Positions 60,730 through 64,000 of a DNA stretch of 64,000 nucleotides are shown piece after piece. The notes under the pieces were generated by a model, which saw only the letters and a program-made list of their open reading frames with translations, did not search any database and was not told the origin of the DNA. The stretch's first letter is position 1. Each line of letters opens with the position of its first letter. A program made the translations under genes and the position numbers. The stretch spans positions 1,860,001 to 1,924,000 of the forward strand of contig NZ_CP117996.1 in assembly GCF_028743715.1 (NCBI RefSeq), written 5' to 3'. The stretch comes from Microbacterium sp. Clip185 (lineage in GTDB: Bacteria > Actinomycetota > Actinomycetes > Actinomycetales > Microbacteriaceae).

Positions 60730-61970
60730 TGACACTGCAGAACTGGGCCGGCAATCTGACGTACCAGGGTCGGCTCGTGGCGCCGACCACCCGCGACGAG
60801 GCGGCACGCACGGTGCGGGAGGCGGATGCGGTGCGCGCGCTCGGCACGCGGCACTCGTTCTCGACGATCGCCGACACCCCCGGCATCCTGCTGTCGACCG
60901 CGGCGCTGCCGTCGAGGGTCGAGATCGATCGGGCAGCGCACATCGCCCGGGTGTCGGGCGGGCTGCGTTACGGCGACGTCGCGGAGCGTCTGCAGGCCGA
61001 AGGCTGGGCGCTCGGGAACCTCGCGTCTCTGCCGCACATCTCGGTCGCCGGGGCTATCGCGACCGGCACGCACGGATCCGGCGACCGGAACCGGTCGCTC
61101 GCGGGCTCCGTCGCGGGTGTCGAGCTGCTGATGGCCGACGGCGCCATCCGGTGGTTCCGCCGCGGCGACACCGAGTTCCCGGGGGTGGTCGTCTCCCTGG
61201 GTGCGCTCGGCGTCGTTCTGGATGTCGAGCTCGATATCGAGCCGACCTACGACATCGCACAGACCGTCTACGAGCGCGTGCCCTGGGATGCGGCGCTGGA
61301 GAACCTTTCTGCCGTGACCTCGCTCGGTCACAGCGTGAGCCTGTTCAGCACCTGGGCCGATCCGGACGTCGCCGACCAGCTGTGGCTCAAGGGGCGCGTC
61401 GGCGAGGCTCCCGCGCCCGCGGACGTGTTCGGCGCAACGCCCGCATCCGAGCCGCGCCATCCGCTCCCGGGGGTGTGCGCCGAGAACTGCACCGTGCAGG
61501 GCGGGGTCGCCGGCCCCTGGCTCGAGCGTCTGCCCCACTTCCGCCTCGGCTTCACACCGTCGCAGGGCGACGAGCTGCAGAGCGAGTACTTCGTCGACCG
61601 CCGCGACGCACCCGCGGCCATCCGGGCCCTCCGCGAGCTGTCGCCGCGTTTCGTCCCGCTGCTTCTGGTGAACGAGGTGCGCACGATCGCCGCCGACGAC
61701 CTGTGGCTCAGCGGCGCGTACGCTCGCGAGTCGGTCGGACTGCACTTCACCTGGCGTCGTGACGAGGCAGGGGTGCGCGCCGTGCTCCCCGAGATCGAAG
61801 ATGCCCTCGCCCCGTACGCCGCCCGCCCGCACTGGGGCAAGGTGTTCACCATGGCAGCCGCCGACATCCGCGCGCGCTACCCGCGCTTCGACGAGGCGAC
61901 CGCGCTTCGCGGCCGGTTGGATCCCACCGGAACCTTCCGCAACAGCTTCCTCGCCGACCTCGGGTTCTGA
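60729..61970 (+). CDS. FAD-binding alditol (xylitol/sorbitol) oxidase
   Basis: A 413-residue VAO-family flavoprotein that oxidises the terminal hydroxyl of polyols to an aldehyde, reducing O2 to H2O2. The whole sequence parallels Streptomyces AldO: NWAGNLTY at the start, the covalent-FAD histidine in LGTRHSFS at about residue 42, LPHISVAGAIATGTHGSG, LFSTWADPDVADQLWLKGR, and HWGKVF near the C-terminus. The ATG overlaps the MFS stop by one base. The MFS-oxidase pair would take up or export and oxidise a sugar alcohol. Substrate choice within the alditols is not determinable. Confidence 0.9.
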   Translation: MTLQNWAGNLTYQGRLVAPTTRDEAARTVREADAVRALGTRHSFSTIADTPGILLSTAALPSRVEIDRAAHIARVSGGLRYGDVAERLQAEGWALGNLASLPHISVAGAIATGTHGSGDRNRSLAGSVAGVELLMADGAIRWFRRGDTEFPGVVVSLGALGVVLDVELDIEPTYDIAQTVYERVPWDAALENLSAVTSLGHSVSLFSTWADPDVADQLWLKGRVGEAPAPADVFGATPASEPRHPLPGVCAENCTVQGGVAGPWLERLPHFRLGFTPSQGDELQSEYFVDRRDAPAAIRALRELSPRFVPLLLVNEVRTIAADDLWLSGAYARESVGLHFTWRRDEAGVRAVLPEIEDALAPYAARPHWGKVFTMAAADIRARYPRFDEATALRGRLDPTGTFRNSFLADLGF

Positions 61971-62069
61971 TCCCGCTTATGCACGGCTGACCGGGCCCGG
62001 TTCGCGTCGGCATCCGGAGGACGATCGACGCAGGAGGCGGACGCGCCCACCACTCGCGCCCGATCGGAC

Positions 62070-62894
62070 ATGCTGACTATCGAACGCGCGCTCATCGACG
62101 TACAGGCGCCGGCCGCGGAGCACAAGGTGCACGGTCTGCGGCACCCGGGGCGCTTTCTCGCTTCGGGGATGATGGCCGGCGCGTACATCGGCGTCGGGGT
62201 GGTGCTGATGGTCAGCGCCGCAGGGCCGTTGACGGCGGCCGGAAGCGGATGGGGCAAGTTCGTCAGTGGACTCGTGTTCGGCGTGGCGCTGACGCTCGTC
62301 GTGTTCGCGGGCGGTGAGCTCGTGACGTCGTCGATGATGACGCTCGCGCAGGGCACCTACCTGCGCGCCGTACGGCCCGGCCCGGCGATCGGCGCGCTGT
62401 TCGCCACCTTCGGCGCGAACCTCGTCGGCTCGATCGTGTTCGGCGTGCTGGTGGCGACGTCGGGCGTGCTGCACAGCAACGCCGCGGCGGGCACGATGCT
62501 CGCCGACATGCTCGCGGCGAAGGCACACGAGGGGCCGGTTGAGCTGTTCGTCCGTGGCGCACTGTGCAATCTGCTGGTCTGCCTCGCGATCTGGATGTGC
62601 GCCCGGCTCAGCTCCGACGGAGTGAAGCTCGCGGTGATCTTCTGCGCGATCCTGGCCTTCATCACCTCGGGCTTCGAGCACGTCGTCGCGAACATGACGA
62701 CCTACACGATCGGTCTCGCCACCGGCGTCCCGGAAGCCACGTGGGGGCACTTCGGCACGAACCTGCTGTGGGTCGGACTCGGCAATCTCTTCGGCGGTGC
62801 CGTACTCGTGGGTCTCGTGTACTGGTTCATCGGCGGATCCCCCCGGCTCGCCGCGACCGCTGTGGAGCAGGAGCCGGCGCTCACCGAGCGATGA
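62070..62894 (+). CDS. Formate/nitrite transporter-family channel
   Basis: A 274-residue member of the FNT family, pentameric channels for small monovalent anions (formate, nitrite, hydrosulfide, lactate). Six hydrophobic segments, the glycine-rich helix GMMAGAYIGVGVVLMVS, GGELVTSSMMTLAQG with the constriction-site pattern, GALCNLLVCLAIWM, and the broken helix with the family asparagine-histidine region (SGFEHVVANMTTYTIGLATG). The latter includes the central histidine that gates anion passage. The anion cannot be assigned. The 99 bases upstream show no obvious promoter. Confidence 0.88.
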   Translation: MLTIERALIDVQAPAAEHKVHGLRHPGRFLASGMMAGAYIGVGVVLMVSAAGPLTAAGSGWGKFVSGLVFGVALTLVVFAGGELVTSSMMTLAQGTYLRAVRPGPAIGALFATFGANLVGSIVFGVLVATSGVLHSNAAAGTMLADMLAAKAHEGPVELFVRGALCNLLVCLAIWMCARLSSDGVKLAVIFCAILAFITSGFEHVVANMTTYTIGLATGVPEATWGHFGTNLLWVGLGNLFGGAVLVGLVYWFIGGSPRLAATAVEQEPALTER

Positions 62895-62906
62895 ACACGG
62901 TCCGTG

Positions 62907-63497
62907 TCACAGGGGCTCGGAGTGTGTGTGGATGCGGTCGCCGTCGCCGTGGAAGATGCTGATCAGCTGCACGGGCTTGCCGCCCGCAGCCGACATCGCG
63001 TGCGGCGTACGCGTATCGAACTCGGCCGCTTCCCCGCGCACGAGCGTGAGGTCCTGCTCGCCCAGCCGCAGCCGGAGGCGCCCGGAGAGCACGTAGAACC
63101 AGGCGAAGCCGTCGTGCACCCGCTGCTCGGGCTCCGGACCCGGGAGGTAGGTGATCTTGTAGGCGTTCGTCGGCGATCCTTCCGGCGCGAGCGGGAGCAC
63201 GAGGTGGCCCTCACGATGGATGAGGGTGCGACGCACGCGGGGATCCTGGTCGCGCGGCTGCAACAGGTCGTCGATGCGAATGCCGAGCTCGCGCACCAGC
63301 GGCAGCAGCAGCTCGAGGCTCGCCTGACGCTTGCCCGACTCCAGCCGTGACAGCGTGCTCGAGGAGAGTCCGGCGCGTGCGGCGAGGTCGTCGAGAGTCC
63401 ACCCCTTCGCACGTCGGACGGTACGCAGCCGCATCCCGAGGTCGTCGAGTTCGGCACGAACGGAGGGGCTTGCTGTTTCCGCAAGATCGCTTGCCAT
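62907..63497 (-). CDS. XRE-family regulator with cupin domain
   Basis: A 196-residue regulator: a helix-turn-helix of the XRE type (residues about 18-77, GWTLDDLAARAGLSSSTLSR) followed by a cupin sensor domain (residues about 110-190; GFAWFYVLSGRLRLRLGEQD, TPHAMSAAGG). Such proteins usually control small-molecule metabolism or detoxification. The ATG at 63497 is six bases after TACTCT. It is divergent from the flavoprotein gene at 63526, only 28 bases away, so that gene is the likely target. Confidence 0.88.
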   Translation of the reverse strand: MASDLAETASPSVRAELDDLGMRLRTVRRAKGWTLDDLAARAGLSSSTLSRLESGKRQASLELLLPLVRELGIRIDDLLQPRDQDPRVRRTLIHREGHLVLPLAPEGSPTNAYKITYLPGPEPEQRVHDGFAWFYVLSGRLRLRLGEQDLTLVRGEAAEFDTRTPHAMSAAGGKPVQLISIFHGDGDRIHTHSEPL

Positions 63498-63503
63498 AGT
63501 TGC

Positions 63504-63509
63504 AGAGTA
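63504..63509 (-). promoter_or_regulatory. Predicted leaderless -10 element (TACTCT)
   Basis: TACTCT on the minus strand ends six bases before the XRE-cupin ATG at 63497. Confidence 0.5.
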
Positions 63510-63525
63510 GCCGTGTGATGGGCTC

Positions 63526-64000
63526 ATGCAGAACTCCACGGACGTCCTCGTCATCGGCGCCGGCCCTGCCGGCCTGTCCGCAGCCCTCATGCTCGTGCGC
63601 GCCCGCCGCGCCGTCACGGTCGTCGATGCCGGGTCGGGCCGCAACCGCTTCGCCGAGCACATGCATGGCGTGCTCGGGCACGAGGGGCTGGCCCCAGGCG
63701 AGCTGCGCTCCCGCGGCCGCGCCGAGGTGGAAAGGTACGGCGGCCGTTTCGTGGCGGGCACAGTGTCGCTCGTCGAGGCGGACGACGAGAGCGTGACGGT
63801 GACGCTGGTCGACGGTTCCGTCTGGCGCGCTCGCGCGCTCGTCGTGGCGACGGGGCTGAGCGACGAGCTCCCCGACATCCCCGGTCTCGCCGACAGGTGG
63901 GGCCGCACGGTGCTCCACTGCCCCTACTGCCACGGCTGGGAGGTGCGCGGACAGACCATCGGCGTGCTGACCACGTCGCCCCTCGGCGCCCACCAGGCGC
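63526..64000 (+). CDS. Thioredoxin-reductase-like NAD(P)/FAD oxidoreductase, N-terminal part
   Basis: The gene runs off the right edge; about 158 residues are visible. The FAD motif VIGAGPAGLSAALMLVRA is at residues about 9-26, ALVVATGLSDELPDIPG follows, and the redox-active disulfide is CPYC in VLHCPYCHGWEVRGQ. This is the pattern of the thioredoxin-reductase-like group close to ferredoxin/bacilliredoxin reductases and TrxB-like GliT/DepH proteins. The partner substrate is unknown. It is divergent from the XRE-cupin regulator. Confidence 0.85.
   Translation, partial: MQNSTDVLVIGAGPAGLSAALMLVRARRAVTVVDAGSGRNRFAEHMHGVLGHEGLAPGELRSRGRAEVERYGGRFVAGTVSLVEADDESVTVTLVDGSVWRARALVVATGLSDELPDIPGLADRWGRTVLHCPYCHGWEVRGQTIGVLTTSPLGAHQA

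Overview
The window looks like a chromosomal stretch from a high-GC actinobacterium of the family Microbacteriaceae, most probably Microbacterium or a close relative. The basis is the strong G/C bias at third codon positions, the DUF222/HNH and DUF7882 families, the tmRNA tag ending in ALAA, and the gene order ilvD-ilvB-ilvN-ilvC ... serA ... leuB-ilvE-FAH ... gltX. No database search was possible; the assignment rests on protein families and gene order. No rRNA, CRISPR array, insertion sequence or prophage was seen.

Layout. 1-2.5 kb: the N-terminal part of a lipid-anchored family-28 glycosidase, a small acidic protein, an SseB-domain protein and a P-loop ATPase. 2.5-7.4 kb: an amino-acid permease, asparaginase and aspartate ammonia-lyase with a GntR/FCD regulator, which together would take asparagine to fumarate; then tRNA-Gln. 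7.5-17.3 kb: a GT39-type membrane glycosyltransferase, gltX, a LysR/aminotransferase/MFS cluster, an FAH-family hydrolase, ilvE and leuB. 17.3-25 kb: a DHA2 exporter with its TetR repressor, a four-copy 19-bp-period repeat, serA, two small membrane proteins and a full-length adhE. 25.2-30.4 kb: ilvC, ilvN, ilvB and ilvD. 30.4-36 kb: otsB/otsA (trehalose), a thiolase, and a MarR-MFS pair. 36-43.3 kb: an MMPL transporter with a divergent TetR, lipoproteins, tRNA-Lys, a HisN-type phosphatase, and an ORF12/beta-lactamase-type lipoprotein cut by an in-frame TGA. 43.3-48.7 kb: a neighbourhood of small proteins (two DUF7882 paralogues around an SDR, a 55-residue membrane peptide, a MarR regulator), cold-shock protein and a fatty-acid desaturase. 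48.7-56.3 kb: a DUF222/HNH protein, an LLM flavoenzyme, a broken membrane-protein gene abutting ssrA (tmRNA), a siderophore-interacting protein, a SIMPL protein, an orphan sensor kinase and smpB. 56.3-64 kb: ftsX, ftsE, prfB, an MFS-alditol oxidase pair, a formate/nitrite-type channel, an XRE-cupin regulator, and the start of a thioredoxin-reductase-like flavoprotein.

How it works together. Biosynthesis of branched-chain amino acids (ilvDBNC, leuB, ilvE) and serine (serA) forms a long minus-strand block. Transporters are repeatedly paired with a dedicated regulator and a visible operator (TetR-DHA2, MarR-MFS, TetR-MMPL). The ssrA/smpB pair and prfB put ribosome rescue and termination close together.

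A recurrent architectural feature is a -10 element of the form TANNNT placed six bases before the start codon, seen at more than a dozen genes, which predicts leaderless mRNAs. Besides that signature, the observations most worth following are the nonsense-split beta-lactamase lipoprotein, the 19-bp periodic repeat array, the broken gene at the ssrA 3' end, the in-frame extension ahead of cspA, and the duplicated operator in the asparagine module. I did not find a clear-cut novel defence or biosynthetic system.
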